A DNA stretch of 22,320 nt from a bacterium (GTDB lineage: Bacteria > Chloroflexota > Dormibacteria > Aeolococcales > Bog-877): contig JAJZGN010000007.1 in NCBI GenBank assembly GCA_021798435.1, positions 1-22,320 of the forward strand, in the 5' to 3' direction. Under the pieces are notes generated by a model. It made no database searches and was not told the origin of the DNA. It was given only the letters and a program-made list of their open reading frames with translations. Positions 7,370-15,618 of the stretch are shown piece after piece. Position 1 is the stretch's first letter. The number at the start of each line of letters is the position of its first letter. The position numbers were made by a program, and so were the translations under genes.

Positions 7370-9378
7370 GTCTGGGACTCGAACTGGGCGTGGCGGCCGC
7401 AGGCGCCTGGGGCGGGGCGCTGCTCACGGCCGCGGCAGCGAGGTGGCGCATTGGTCTTCGGGCCTGCTCTGGGCTGTCCGCCTTGGGAGGGGGATTGGCG
7501 GCCGCCGCGGGCGTCGCCGTGATCGCCTCGGGGCGTGTGGGGACGCTCACCCTGGAAAGGGGGGTGGCCGGCACCCTGGTGCTTCGTACCACCTCCTTGG
7601 CTGCGGTCTTCCTGATCGCCCTAGGGTTGGTGGCCGTCGCCATAGGGCTCTATGCGCCGCGGTACCACAGTCCCGGTCCTGGAACCTCGGCCTATCAGGC
7701 CGCCTACACGCTCGCCCTCGTCGCGAGTCTGGGAGTGCTGCTCGCCGGATCCGTGACCACGTTCCTGGTTGCCTGGGAGGCGATGACCATATCCGGCTAC
7801 CTGATGATCCTGCGTCATCCGGGCCGGGCTGCGGCGGTGCGAGGCGGTTACCTCTTCCTCGCCCTCGGAGAGGTGGGCTTCATGCTGGTGGTCGGGGCGC
7901 TGGGCCTGCTCGCCGCCAAGACGGGCGCGCTCTCCTTCGCGGAGATCGCGGCTCGCGCCCACACCGTGCCGGCCGGGTACGAGGACCTAGTTTTCGTCCT
8001 GGCGCTACTGGGGTTCGGGTTCAAGGCCGGGATCGTCCCGTTTCACATCTGGCTGCCCGAGGCCCACCCCGCCGCCCCCGCCGACGGCTCAGGGTTTCTC
8101 TCTGGGGTGGTCACCAAGCTCGGCATCTACGGTTTCATGCTGGTCTCCTTCGAGCTGCTGCCCAGGGGACCAGTCTGGTGGGGACTTCTGGCGCTTGGCC
8201 TGGGCAGTGCGTCGGCCGTGTTGGGGGTCCTCTACTCCCTCATGGAGCGCGACTGGAAGCGGTTCCTGGCCTTCTCCACGGTCGAGAACATCGGCATCGT
8301 GGTCATCGCCCTGGGAGCCTCCCTCACCTTCTTCGAGTCGGGGTTGGCCGCCCTCGGGGCACTGCTGCTCATCGCCGGCCTGTACCAGGTGCTCAACCAC
8401 GCGGCCTACAAGACCCTGCTCTTCCTCGGAGTGGGGGTGGTGGAACATGCGGCGGGGACAAGAGACATGGACCGGCTCGGGGGGCTGGCTCGCCGCCTGC
8501 CCCGGACCGCGGTTCCGATGCTGGTCGGGTCCCTGGGCATCGCGGCGCTTCCGCCTTTGAACGGGTTCGTGTCTGAGTGGCTCATCTTCCAGGGCCTCTT
8601 CCAGGCGTTCAGGATCGGCTCCCACCTGGTTGCCGTCCTCCTGGTGGTGGCGGCCGCGGTACTGGCCCTCACCGGGGGGCTGGCGGTGGGCGCATTCGCC
8701 CGGAGCTTCGGGATTCCCATGCTCGGAATGCCACGGGGCGGCGGCGCAGCCGCAGCCACTGAGAAGAAGCAGCCGTGGCTGGGGGGCGCCCTCCTTGCAG
8801 GCGCGTGTGTCTTCCTCGCTCTGGGGGCCCCGCTGGTGCTCGGTGGGCTCAGCCTCGTGGCCGGCACCACCTCGGGCGAGCATCTGGGCAGCTTGTTGCT
8901 GGTGCCGGGGCTGACCATCATCCCCGCCCACGTTGACTTCAGCTCTCTGGCGCCCACCTGGCTGGCGGTCTGCCTCATCGCCATGCTGGCGGTGCCCGTC
9001 GCCATCTCCCGAGTCGGGCGGGGAGAGGAGGCGGACCGCGTGGGTCCAGTCTGGGCCGGGGGCATGCTCAGCTTTCGGGCTCGAATGCAGTACACCGCCA
9101 CCACGTTCGCCAACCCAGTTCGCGTCACCTTCGATCGTCTCTACCGCCCCGCGGTCGACGTCGCCCGGGCCTCGGACGACCCCGCTGGGCAGTCAGGACC
9201 GGTGCACTACGGCTTCCGGGTGACCCCGGTCTTCGAGCGGGCCCTGTACCAGCCGGCGGGCCGGCTGCTCAACCGCCTTGGGACTGCGGCCAACCGGCTG
9301 CAATCGGGGAACGTCAACACCTATCTGCTCTACGTCTTCGTCGCCATCCTGATTGCATACGGGGCGGCTCTGCTGTGA
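7366..9378 (+). CDS. hyfB: HyfB-like antiporter-type membrane subunit (NuoL family)
   Basis: The protein has 670 residues, almost the length of E. coli HyfB (672), and is a NuoL-like ion-translocating subunit. Channel residues are conserved: E138 in VAWEAMTISGYLMI, K220 in FKAGIVPFHIWLPEAHPAAP, K251 in VTKLGIYGFML, K298 in DWKRFLAFSTVENIG, K349 in AAYKTLLFL and E404 in FVSEW. A long C-terminal part after residue 540 contains further helices and the soluble stretch typical of HyfB. It probably forms the distal pump module. The ATG at 7366 overlaps the hyfI stop (ATGA); a start at 7276 would lie inside hyfI. Its stop overlaps the start of the first MutS-like gene as GTGA, which ties that gene to the complex. 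Confidence 0.88.
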   Translation: MSLGLELGVAAAGAWGGALLTAAAARWRIGLRACSGLSALGGGLAAAAGVAVIASGRVGTLTLERGVAGTLVLRTTSLAAVFLIALGLVAVAIGLYAPRYHSPGPGTSAYQAAYTLALVASLGVLLAGSVTTFLVAWEAMTISGYLMILRHPGRAAAVRGGYLFLALGEVGFMLVVGALGLLAAKTGALSFAEIAARAHTVPAGYEDLVFVLALLGFGFKAGIVPFHIWLPEAHPAAPADGSGFLSGVVTKLGIYGFMLVSFELLPRGPVWWGLLALGLGSASAVLGVLYSLMERDWKRFLAFSTVENIGIVVIALGASLTFFESGLAALGALLLIAGLYQVLNHAAYKTLLFLGVGVVEHAAGTRDMDRLGGLARRLPRTAVPMLVGSLGIAALPPLNGFVSEWLIFQGLFQAFRIGSHLVAVLLVVAAAVLALTGGLAVGAFARSFGIPMLGMPRGGGAAAATEKKQPWLGGALLAGACVFLALGAPLVLGGLSLVAGTTSGEHLGSLLLVPGLTIIPAHVDFSSLAPTWLAVCLIAMLAVPVAISRVGRGEEADRVGPVWAGGMLSFRARMQYTATTFANPVRVTFDRLYRPAVDVARASDDPAGQSGPVHYGFRVTPVFERALYQPAGRLLNRLGTAANRLQSGNVNTYLLYVFVAILIAYGAALL

Positions 9379-10958
9379 TCCCGAACGGCCAGGGATCGCC
9401 TCGGCCCGAGGAGAGCTGGTCTCTGGACCAGATCGGTGCGAGCCTTCTCTTCTCCGAACCGGTGGCGCCGCAGCCCGTGCCCTTGGCGGGTGACTGGCTG
9501 GAGGACCTCCGGCTCGATCAGTTGATCTCGCAGGCTACCAGCGGCCGTGAATCCTACGAGCTGGCGCGGCTGTTCCGGAGGCGGCTCGAGACTCCAGGGC
9601 AGGTTCGCTTTCGGCAAGACATCTGCCGTGACTTAGAGCGCCCAGAGGTCGGGGACGCCTGGCGGACCTTCGGTCACCAGCTCGCGGAAACACGTTCCTG
9701 CCTGACCCGGGCCGACCGGACGCGGCACAACTGGGAGCGAGGACTGTGGTATCTCGAGGCGGTCCTCCAGTACGTACAGGCGGTGGAGCAACTGAGCGCA
9801 GGGCTGCAGGCCACGGGGTTCTCCTCCGTCGGATTGGGGGTTGTTCGGGACTTCCTGGGTGCCTACCTGAAGTCGCCGGAGTTCTCGGATCTGGCCCGCG
9901 AGGGTCGTGGGGTTAAGGCCGAATTGGCTGGTGTCCGGTACTCGGTCAAGGTGACCGGCAATCGGGTTGTCGTGGGGCGCTTCCCGGAGGAGCCGGACCT
10001 TGGCGAGGAGGTGACAGATGCCTTTCAGCGGTTCCAGCAAGGCACCCCCGCGATGCGGGAGTTCGACCTCCTCCGCCCCGAGTGGCTGGACCCAGTGGAG
10101 CAAAGAATCCTGGATCGGGTGGCCCGGTTGTTCCCTCAACCCTTCACGCACCTCGAACGGTTCTGGCGCCGGGCGCTTCAGTTCCGCAACCCGGTCGTCG
10201 TCGAGCTGGACCGGGAGGCGCAGTTCTTCCTGGCCTACCTCGAGTTCCTCGCTCCACTTAGGGAGGCGGGGCTGCCCGTGTGCTATCCCGAGGTGGTCGA
10301 TATCGGAGCCCCAGTTGGCGCCGACTCGACCTACGACCTGGTGCTGGCCCGCAAGCTGGTCGGTCTGGGCCAGCCGGTTGTCCTCAACGACTTCGGCCTC
10401 ACCGGGGCGGAGCGCGTCCTGGTGGTTTCGGGTCCGAACCAGGGGGGCAAGACCACGTTCGCCGTCACCGTGGGGCAGGTTTACCATCTGACGGCGCTGG
10501 GACTTCCTGTGGCGGGCGCCGAAGCTCGGATTCCAGTGTGCGACGCCGTTCTGACCCACTTTGGCCGCACCGAGGAGCTGGGGGATCGACAGGGCAGGCT
10601 GGAAGCTGACGTCGCAGCCCTCGCAGAGATCTTCTCCGGGGCCACTAACCGGAGCGTCGTGATTTTGAACGAGACGTTCGGCTCGGCCAGCCTTGAGGAC
10701 GCTCGATCCCTGGGGCGGAGGACCCTGGAGCGGCTGGTGACGATCGGAGTACGGGGAGTCTATGTGACCTTCATCGACGAGCTTGCGGAGATCGGACCGG
10801 CGGTGGTCAGCATGGTGAGCATGGTTGACCCCGAGGATCCCGCCGAACGCACCTTCAGGGTTCTGCGCAGGCCGCCCGATGGCCTCGCCTATGCCCTGGC
10901 GCTGGCGCGCAAGTATGGGCTGACCCATGAGCAGCTTCGGGAGCGACTGGGCCATTGA
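9375..10958 (+). CDS. MutS-family ATPase A, coupled to the Ehr operon
   Basis: This 527-residue protein ends in a MutS-type ABC ATPase domain (about 340-525). Walker A is GPNQGGKTT (353-361); MutS has GPNMGGKST. The Walker B region is VVILNETFGSASLEDAR (428-444), with NE in place of the usual DE. The switch motif that reads ATHYHEL in MutS is VTFIDEL here, so its histidine is replaced by Phe. Residues 40-330 resemble the MutS core/clamp helices (RQDICRDLERP near 80), but there is no mismatch-recognition domain with its Phe-x-Glu motif, no connector and no nuclease (Smr) domain. Classical mismatch repair is therefore unlikely. GTG at 9375 overlaps the hyfB stop (GTGA), and its stop overlaps the next start (TTGA). 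The role is unknown; assembly, remodelling or a DNA role are all possible. Confidence 0.82.
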   Translation: MIPNGQGSPRPEESWSLDQIGASLLFSEPVAPQPVPLAGDWLEDLRLDQLISQATSGRESYELARLFRRRLETPGQVRFRQDICRDLERPEVGDAWRTFGHQLAETRSCLTRADRTRHNWERGLWYLEAVLQYVQAVEQLSAGLQATGFSSVGLGVVRDFLGAYLKSPEFSDLAREGRGVKAELAGVRYSVKVTGNRVVVGRFPEEPDLGEEVTDAFQRFQQGTPAMREFDLLRPEWLDPVEQRILDRVARLFPQPFTHLERFWRRALQFRNPVVVELDREAQFFLAYLEFLAPLREAGLPVCYPEVVDIGAPVGADSTYDLVLARKLVGLGQPVVLNDFGLTGAERVLVVSGPNQGGKTTFAVTVGQVYHLTALGLPVAGAEARIPVCDAVLTHFGRTEELGDRQGRLEADVAALAEIFSGATNRSVVILNETFGSASLEDARSLGRRTLERLVTIGVRGVYVTFIDELAEIGPAVVSMVSMVDPEDPAERTFRVLRRPPDGLAYALALARKYGLTHEQLRERLGH

Positions 10959-12460
10959 AGCCGCACCTGCTATATCCGGAGCGGGATTTCGACGGCCAGG
11001 GTGAACTCCCAGATTGGGCGGCGGATCTGAGCGAAGACCTCGGCCTGGAGGCGGTTTGGAGCGCCATGAGCGGGGGGGACCGCTTCCTCTGGGACGCCGC
11101 TCGACGGGTCATCCTGGACAGCCGTCAGAGCACGGAGGAGATCGACTACCGCCAGGAGGTGGCTCAAGACTTCTTGGCCCACCCGGAGGCCCTGGAGCAG
11201 CTTTACCAGGTGGCCGTGGACGCAGTCGAGTCGGAGAGACGGATCTGGGGTCTGAGCGGGCGTCACCCCGGGGGTGCGCTCCACCACGGCGTCGAGGTGC
11301 TCTCGGTCTTGATGCCGGCCGCCCGACGGCTGCGCGACCTGGGTGAAGGAATGAGGGTCAACTGGATGTCGAGGGGGCTGACCGCATTTGCGGACAGCCT
11401 TCGGCGGGACCTGAGCGACGACTACCTCGACCTGACCGATTCCCTGCTCAGCGCCCTGCGCCTGGAGTCGGGCGCACTTTTCGGCGCGGCCCTGGGGGTC
11501 GGCGGGGGGGGCAGCGGATACCTCCTTCTACGGCCGTCGACGCGAAAGGTTCCCCTGGGCGAGCGCCTGGGAGTGAGAGAGCGCTCCCGGCACGCCTTCA
11601 CGGTGGACCCCCGGGACGAGTCGGGGCTGAGGGCTCTGGGAAACCTCGCCGACCGGGGCCTCGCCGGCGTCGCCCGCTCGGTGTCCCAGGCGGCAGACCA
11701 CGTGCTGGCGTATTTCCGCTCCCTACGGTTCGAGCTCGGCTTCTACCTTGGCTGTTTGAACCTCCACCGAGCGCTGGCCGGCCAGCGGCTGCCCACCTGC
11801 TGGCCCCGGCTGGAGCCCGCGGATCAACTGCGGCAGTTTGCTCGGGGGCTCTACGACATCACGCTGCCGCTGCGAGATGGCATCCTGCCGGTGGGAAACG
11901 ACCTGGACGCGGACGGCTGCCCCTTGCTGGTGATCACGGGGGCCAACTCCGGAGGCAAGAGCACCTTTCTCAGAGGCTTGGCGCTGGCCCAGCTGCTGGC
12001 TCAGGCTGGCATGTTCGTGGGCGCCCGAGAGTTCGCCTCAAGCGTGGCCACCAGCATTCACACCCACTTCGTCCGGCCCGAGGATGAGTCCATGTCCCGC
12101 GGCCGGCTGGCGGATGAGCTGGAGCGCATGAGCAAGACGGCCGACCAGGTGGCCGCCGGGGGCCTGGTAGTGATGAACGAGTCCTTCTCGTCCACCAACG
12201 AGTTGGAAGGATCTGAGATCGCTCGCCAGGTGACGACTGCCTTGTTGGAGAGCGGGGTGCGGGTGGCGATCGTGACCCACTTCTTCGAGCTGGCGTGCGC
12301 CCTTCTGGCCGCTCCTCCTCAGCCCCCAGTCTTTCTGCGTGCCGAGCGCCTTCCGGATGGGCGTCGCACCTACCGCCTCCTGAAGGGCGAGCCCCTGGCA
12401 ACCGCTTTCGGATCCGATCTGCTGAAGACGGTGGACTTGATGGGCGGGGCACGTGGCTAG
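10955..12460 (+). CDS. MutS-family ATPase B, partner of ATPase A
   Basis: This 501-residue protein is a second MutS-like ATPase, clearly diverged from the first. The ATPase domain (about 315-500) has Walker A GANSGGKST (329-337), a signature-like loop SMSRGRLADELERM (379-392), Walker B LVVMNESFSSTNELEGSE (404-421) and switch VTHFFEL (440-446). Again the Walker B acidic pair is NE instead of DE, but unlike ATPase A the switch histidine is kept. The N-terminal 300 residues are helical and lack the mismatch-binding domain and any nuclease domain. MutS-type ATPases act as dimers, so A and B may form a heterodimer with one atypical site; this is an inference. The TTG start at 10955 overlaps the stop of gene A (TTGA). 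The final bases overlap the start of a decayed MarR-like gene. Confidence 0.82.
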   Translation: MKPHLLYPERDFDGQGELPDWAADLSEDLGLEAVWSAMSGGDRFLWDAARRVILDSRQSTEEIDYRQEVAQDFLAHPEALEQLYQVAVDAVESERRIWGLSGRHPGGALHHGVEVLSVLMPAARRLRDLGEGMRVNWMSRGLTAFADSLRRDLSDDYLDLTDSLLSALRLESGALFGAALGVGGGGSGYLLLRPSTRKVPLGERLGVRERSRHAFTVDPRDESGLRALGNLADRGLAGVARSVSQAADHVLAYFRSLRFELGFYLGCLNLHRALAGQRLPTCWPRLEPADQLRQFARGLYDITLPLRDGILPVGNDLDADGCPLLVITGANSGGKSTFLRGLALAQLLAQAGMFVGAREFASSVATSIHTHFVRPEDESMSRGRLADELERMSKTADQVAAGGLVVMNESFSSTNELEGSEIARQVTTALLESGVRVAIVTHFFELACALLAAPPQPPVFLRAERLPDGRRTYRLLKGEPLATAFGSDLLKTVDLMGGARG

Positions 12461-12903
12461 GCCAGAGCGCGACGATTTGGATGTCTTACTCCAGGACCTC
12501 TGGGCCGGCTAGGAGTTCCGGAGCCGGGAGTGAGCTCTGGCCCGTGCCGTGCGCCTTAGGTGCCGTCTTGGTCCCACCTCGGCTCGCCTGCTTTTCCTGG
12601 TGGCCGCTGCTGGGCCGGAGGGAGTCGGTGTCGTGCAGGTGGCTGCGGCCGTGGGCCTCCCTCCGAGCGGCGCCAGCCGGGCCGCCGCGCCTTTGCTGCG
12701 CCGAGGGCTGGTGGCAGCGTCGTGTCTAAGCGGCAGACCGGCGGCTCCGGCCCCTCGGCCTGTCCTCCGAGGGAGCGGAGACGGTGAGAGCTCTGGTCCG
12801 GCCTCTGCCGGGTCTTCCCTGCTCGGGGTCGGATGCCAGAGGCGGGTTTCCCAGCGCCGCTGCGGGCGCAGGGCGGTCAGCTGAGCCATCCCCTGGAGGT
12901 TAG
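12453..12903 (+). pseudogene. Decayed MarR-like winged-helix regulator at the operon end
   Basis: A reading frame opens with GTG at 12453, overlapping the stop of MutS-like ATPase B (GTGGCTAG). It encodes VARPERDDLDVLLQDLWAG and is then broken by in-frame TAG (12510) and TGA (12531). The same frame continues with a helix-turn-helix region, VVQVAAAVGLPPSGASRAAA and then PLLRRGLV, as in MarR proteins. About seven codons after GLV the frame must shift by one base. From 12736 the new frame reads DRRLRPLGLSSEGAETVRAL, the DRR and LT-x-EG wing that always follows in this family, and it stops at 12903. The order and spacing fit one MarR domain with a one-base insertion. Two stops plus one frameshift suggest true decay rather than one sequencing error, but the latter cannot be excluded from a single sequence. 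Confidence 0.55.
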
Positions 12904-12912
12904 GGGCAAACA

Positions 12913-12935
12913 CCACCGGGTATACCCCTTGGTGG
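12913..12935 (+). promoter_or_regulatory. Palindromic segment upstream of clpB
   Basis: The perfect 10-base palindrome GGGTATACCC (12918-12927) is flanked by CCACC (12913-12917) and GGTGG (12931-12935), 28 bases before the clpB start. TATACC could be a -10 box, but no matching -35 was found. The site does not match CIRCE or the HspR HAIR consensus as I know them. A good Shine-Dalgarno GGAGGT lies at 12952-12957. Confidence 0.3.
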
Positions 12936-12962
12936 GCGAAACCGTCGCCCTGGAGGTGTCGC

Positions 12963-15614
12963 ATGCGACTCGACCGGTTCACACAGCGCAGCCAGGAAGC
13001 TCTGGAGGACGCCACCCAGCTGGCCACCTCGGGCTCCCATCCACAGGTGGATCCGGAGCACCTGCTCCTGGCGTTGCTCCGCCAGACGGACGGGTCGGTG
13101 CCGGCTCTCCTTCGGCAGCTGGAGGTGGACCCTGCGGCGGTAGCGCAAAGGGTGAGCTCGGATCTGGCGGGGCGGCCGCGGCAGGAGGGAGCGGCTCCCA
13201 CGGCCTCCCGGGAGCTGGAGCAGGTCCTGCGGTCGGCATGGGATGAGATGGAGCGGCTCCAGGACGAGTACTGCTCCACAGAGCATCTCCTGCTGGCACT
13301 GGCGGCGATTTCGGGCGGACCCGCTGCCGGGGTGCTGCGCTCGGCGGGGGTGACCAGGGAGCGGCTCGTGCGAGCGCTGGAGGGGCTCCGGCAGGGGCAG
13401 CGGGTCACCGACCCCAATCCGGAAAGCAAGCTCCAAGTGCTCGAGAAGTACGCGCGCGACCTCACCCAGCTGGCGCGCGAGGGGAAGCTGGATCCGGTCA
13501 TAGGACGGGACGAGGAGATTCGCCGGACCATGCAGGTGCTGGCCCGCCGCACCAAGAACAACCCGGTGCTCATCGGCGACCCGGGGGTGGGCAAGACCGC
13601 CATCGTGGAGGGCTTGGCCCAGCGTATCGCCGCGGGAGACGTGCCCGAGACCCTGAAGAATCGGCGGGTGGTGGCTCTGGATCTGGGCACCCTGGTCGCC
13701 GGAACCAAGTTTCGGGGCGAGTTCGAGGAGCGGCTCAAGGCACTGCTGAAGGAGGTCACCGACTCCGGCGGCCAGGTGGTGCTGTTCATCGACGAGCTTC
13801 ACACCCTGATCGGCGCCGGGGCGGCCGAGGGGGCCATGGACGCCAGCAACATGCTCAAGCCCGCGCTGGCTCGGGGAGAGTTGAGGGCGATCGGTGCCAC
13901 CACCTATGACGAGTACCGCAAGCACATCGAGAAGGACCCGGCGCTGGAGCGCCGGTTCCAGCCGGTGTACGTGGGGGAGCCCTCTGTCGAGGACACGGTC
14001 AGCATCCTCCGCGGGCTGAAGGAGCGCTACGAGGTCCACCACGGGGTCCGGATCAAGGACTCCGCCCTGGTGGCCGCCGCGGTGCTGTCGTCCCGCTACA
14101 TCAGCGGCCGGTTTCTACCCGACAAGGCCATCGACCTGGTGGACGAGGCGGCCTCCCGGTTGCGCATGGAGATCGACTCCATGCCGGTGGAACTGGACCA
14201 GGTGGAGCGCGGCATCCGCCAGTTGGAGATCGAGCGGCAGGCGCTGCGCAAGGAGACCGACCGGGCGTCGGCGGAGCGGCTGCAGGCGCTGGAGCGCGAG
14301 CTGGCCGACCTCCAGGAGCAGGCGGTCGGCCTGCGGCAGCGGTGGGAGCGAGAGAAGGCGCAGATCGCCCGCACGCGCGCGGTCAAGGAGGAGATCGAGC
14401 GCGTCACCTTCGAAGCCGAACGGGCGGAGCGCATGGCCGACTTCGGCCGGGCCGCGGAGCTCCGCTATGGCCGGCTGACCGAGCTTCACTCCCAGCTGGC
14501 CGAGCATCAGGCCCACCTGGACCAGGCCCCCGATGGAGAGCCCCTCCTCAAGGAGGAGGTGGGGGAGGAGGACATCGCGGAGGTGGTGTCGCGCTGGACG
14601 GGAATCCCGGTCCAGCGGATGCTGGAGGGGGAGGTCCACAAGCTGGTGGAGATGGAGGCGCGCTTGCACCAGCGGGTCGTGGGCCAGGACGAGGCCATCT
14701 CGGCTGTGGCCAGCGCCGTTCGGCGGGCTCGGGCGGGCCTGCAGGACCCAAGACGCCCGCTGGGATCCTTCATCTTCCTGGGCCCGACCGGGGTGGGCAA
14801 GACCGAGGTGGCGAGGGCGCTGGCGGAATTCCTCTTCGACAGCGAGGAGGCGATGGTCCGGCTGGACATGTCAGAGTACATGGAGAAGCACTCGGTGGCC
14901 CGTCTGGTGGGCGCTCCCCCCGGATACGTCGGCTACGAGGAGGGCGGGCATCTCACCGAGTCCGTGCGCCGCCGGCCGTATGCGGTTCTTCTCCTGGACG
15001 AGATCGAGAAGGCGCATCCGGACGTCTTCAACGTGCTCCTCCAGCTGCTTGACGACGGTCGGCTCACCGACGGCAAGGGACGCACCGTCGACTTCCGCAA
15101 CTGTGTCGTGATCATGACCAGCAACCTGGGTAGTCCGGTGATCGCGGCCCTCCCCGACCACCCCACCCCCGAGGCGCAGGAAGTGGCTCGCCAGGCCGTG
15201 CTGGCCGAGCTGCGCTCACAGTTCCGCCCCGAGTTCCTGAACCGGGTGGACGACATCATCATCTTCCAGCGCCTCGACCTCGCCCAGATCGAGCGCATCG
15301 TGGCGCTGCAGCTGGAAGAGATGCGGGCCCGGCTGGCTGCCCGGCACCTGGAGCTGCGGCCCCTGCCGGCCTCGGTGCGCTGGCTGGCCGAGAAGGGCTA
15401 CGACCCGGTGTATGGCGCCCGCCCACTGCGACGGCTGGTCCAACGCCAGTTGGCTGATCGGGTGGCAGTGGGCGTCCTGGAGGGAACCTTCGCCGAGGGC
15501 GACATCCTCACGGTGGACGCGGACGCCTCGGGGCTCCAGCTGCACCGGGAGGGCAGGGTAGAGTCGGGCGCGGCGCCGGAGGCGGTGGACCCCGAAGTGG
15601 AGCTTCTGCGCTGA
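12963..15614 (+). CDS. clpB: Chaperone ClpB (AAA+ disaggregase)
   Basis: The 883-residue protein has the full ClpB layout: an N-terminal Clp repeat domain (1-145), the first AAA+ domain with Walker A GDPGVGKT (205-212) and Walker B FIDELHTL (275-282), the coiled-coil middle domain (about 400-520) and the second AAA+ domain with Walker A GPTGVGKT (607-614) and Walker B LLLDE (676-680). Pore loops are GTKFRGEFE near 247 (Phe in place of the usual Tyr) and GYVGYEEGG near 654. The middle domain separates ClpB from ClpA and ClpC, and no ClpP-binding IGF/L loop was noticed. With DnaK it dissolves protein aggregates after stress, in the cytoplasm. The ATG follows GGAGGT by five bases. It ends four bases from the stop of a convergent gene. 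Confidence 0.96.
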   Translation: MRLDRFTQRSQEALEDATQLATSGSHPQVDPEHLLLALLRQTDGSVPALLRQLEVDPAAVAQRVSSDLAGRPRQEGAAPTASRELEQVLRSAWDEMERLQDEYCSTEHLLLALAAISGGPAAGVLRSAGVTRERLVRALEGLRQGQRVTDPNPESKLQVLEKYARDLTQLAREGKLDPVIGRDEEIRRTMQVLARRTKNNPVLIGDPGVGKTAIVEGLAQRIAAGDVPETLKNRRVVALDLGTLVAGTKFRGEFEERLKALLKEVTDSGGQVVLFIDELHTLIGAGAAEGAMDASNMLKPALARGELRAIGATTYDEYRKHIEKDPALERRFQPVYVGEPSVEDTVSILRGLKERYEVHHGVRIKDSALVAAAVLSSRYISGRFLPDKAIDLVDEAASRLRMEIDSMPVELDQVERGIRQLEIERQALRKETDRASAERLQALERELADLQEQAVGLRQRWEREKAQIARTRAVKEEIERVTFEAERAERMADFGRAAELRYGRLTELHSQLAEHQAHLDQAPDGEPLLKEEVGEEDIAEVVSRWTGIPVQRMLEGEVHKLVEMEARLHQRVVGQDEAISAVASAVRRARAGLQDPRRPLGSFIFLGPTGVGKTEVARALAEFLFDSEEAMVRLDMSEYMEKHSVARLVGAPPGYVGYEEGGHLTESVRRRPYAVLLLDEIEKAHPDVFNVLLQLLDDGRLTDGKGRTVDFRNCVVIMTSNLGSPVIAALPDHPTPEAQEVARQAVLAELRSQFRPEFLNRVDDIIIFQRLDLAQIERIVALQLEEMRARLAARHLELRPLPASVRWLAEKGYDPVYGARPLRRLVQRQLADRVAVGVLEGTFAEGDILTVDADASGLQLHREGRVESGAAPEAVDPEVELLR

Positions 15615-15618
15615 GCGC

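Noticed and set aside
1876..9378. Operon as a working [NiFe] hydrogenase 4 / formate hydrogenlyase
   Set aside because: The overall gene set fits, but neither NiFe-binding cysteine pair exists in the large subunit and no maturation genes are nearby.
9375..12460. The two MutS-like genes as mismatch-repair MutS or MutS2
   Set aside because: No mismatch-binding N-terminal domain, no Smr nuclease domain, short length, NE in place of DE in Walker B, and membership in an Ehr operon.
12913..12962. CIRCE or HspR (HAIR) heat-shock operator before clpB
   Set aside because: The palindrome there does not match either consensus, and no TTAGCACTC or CTTGAGT repeat was found.
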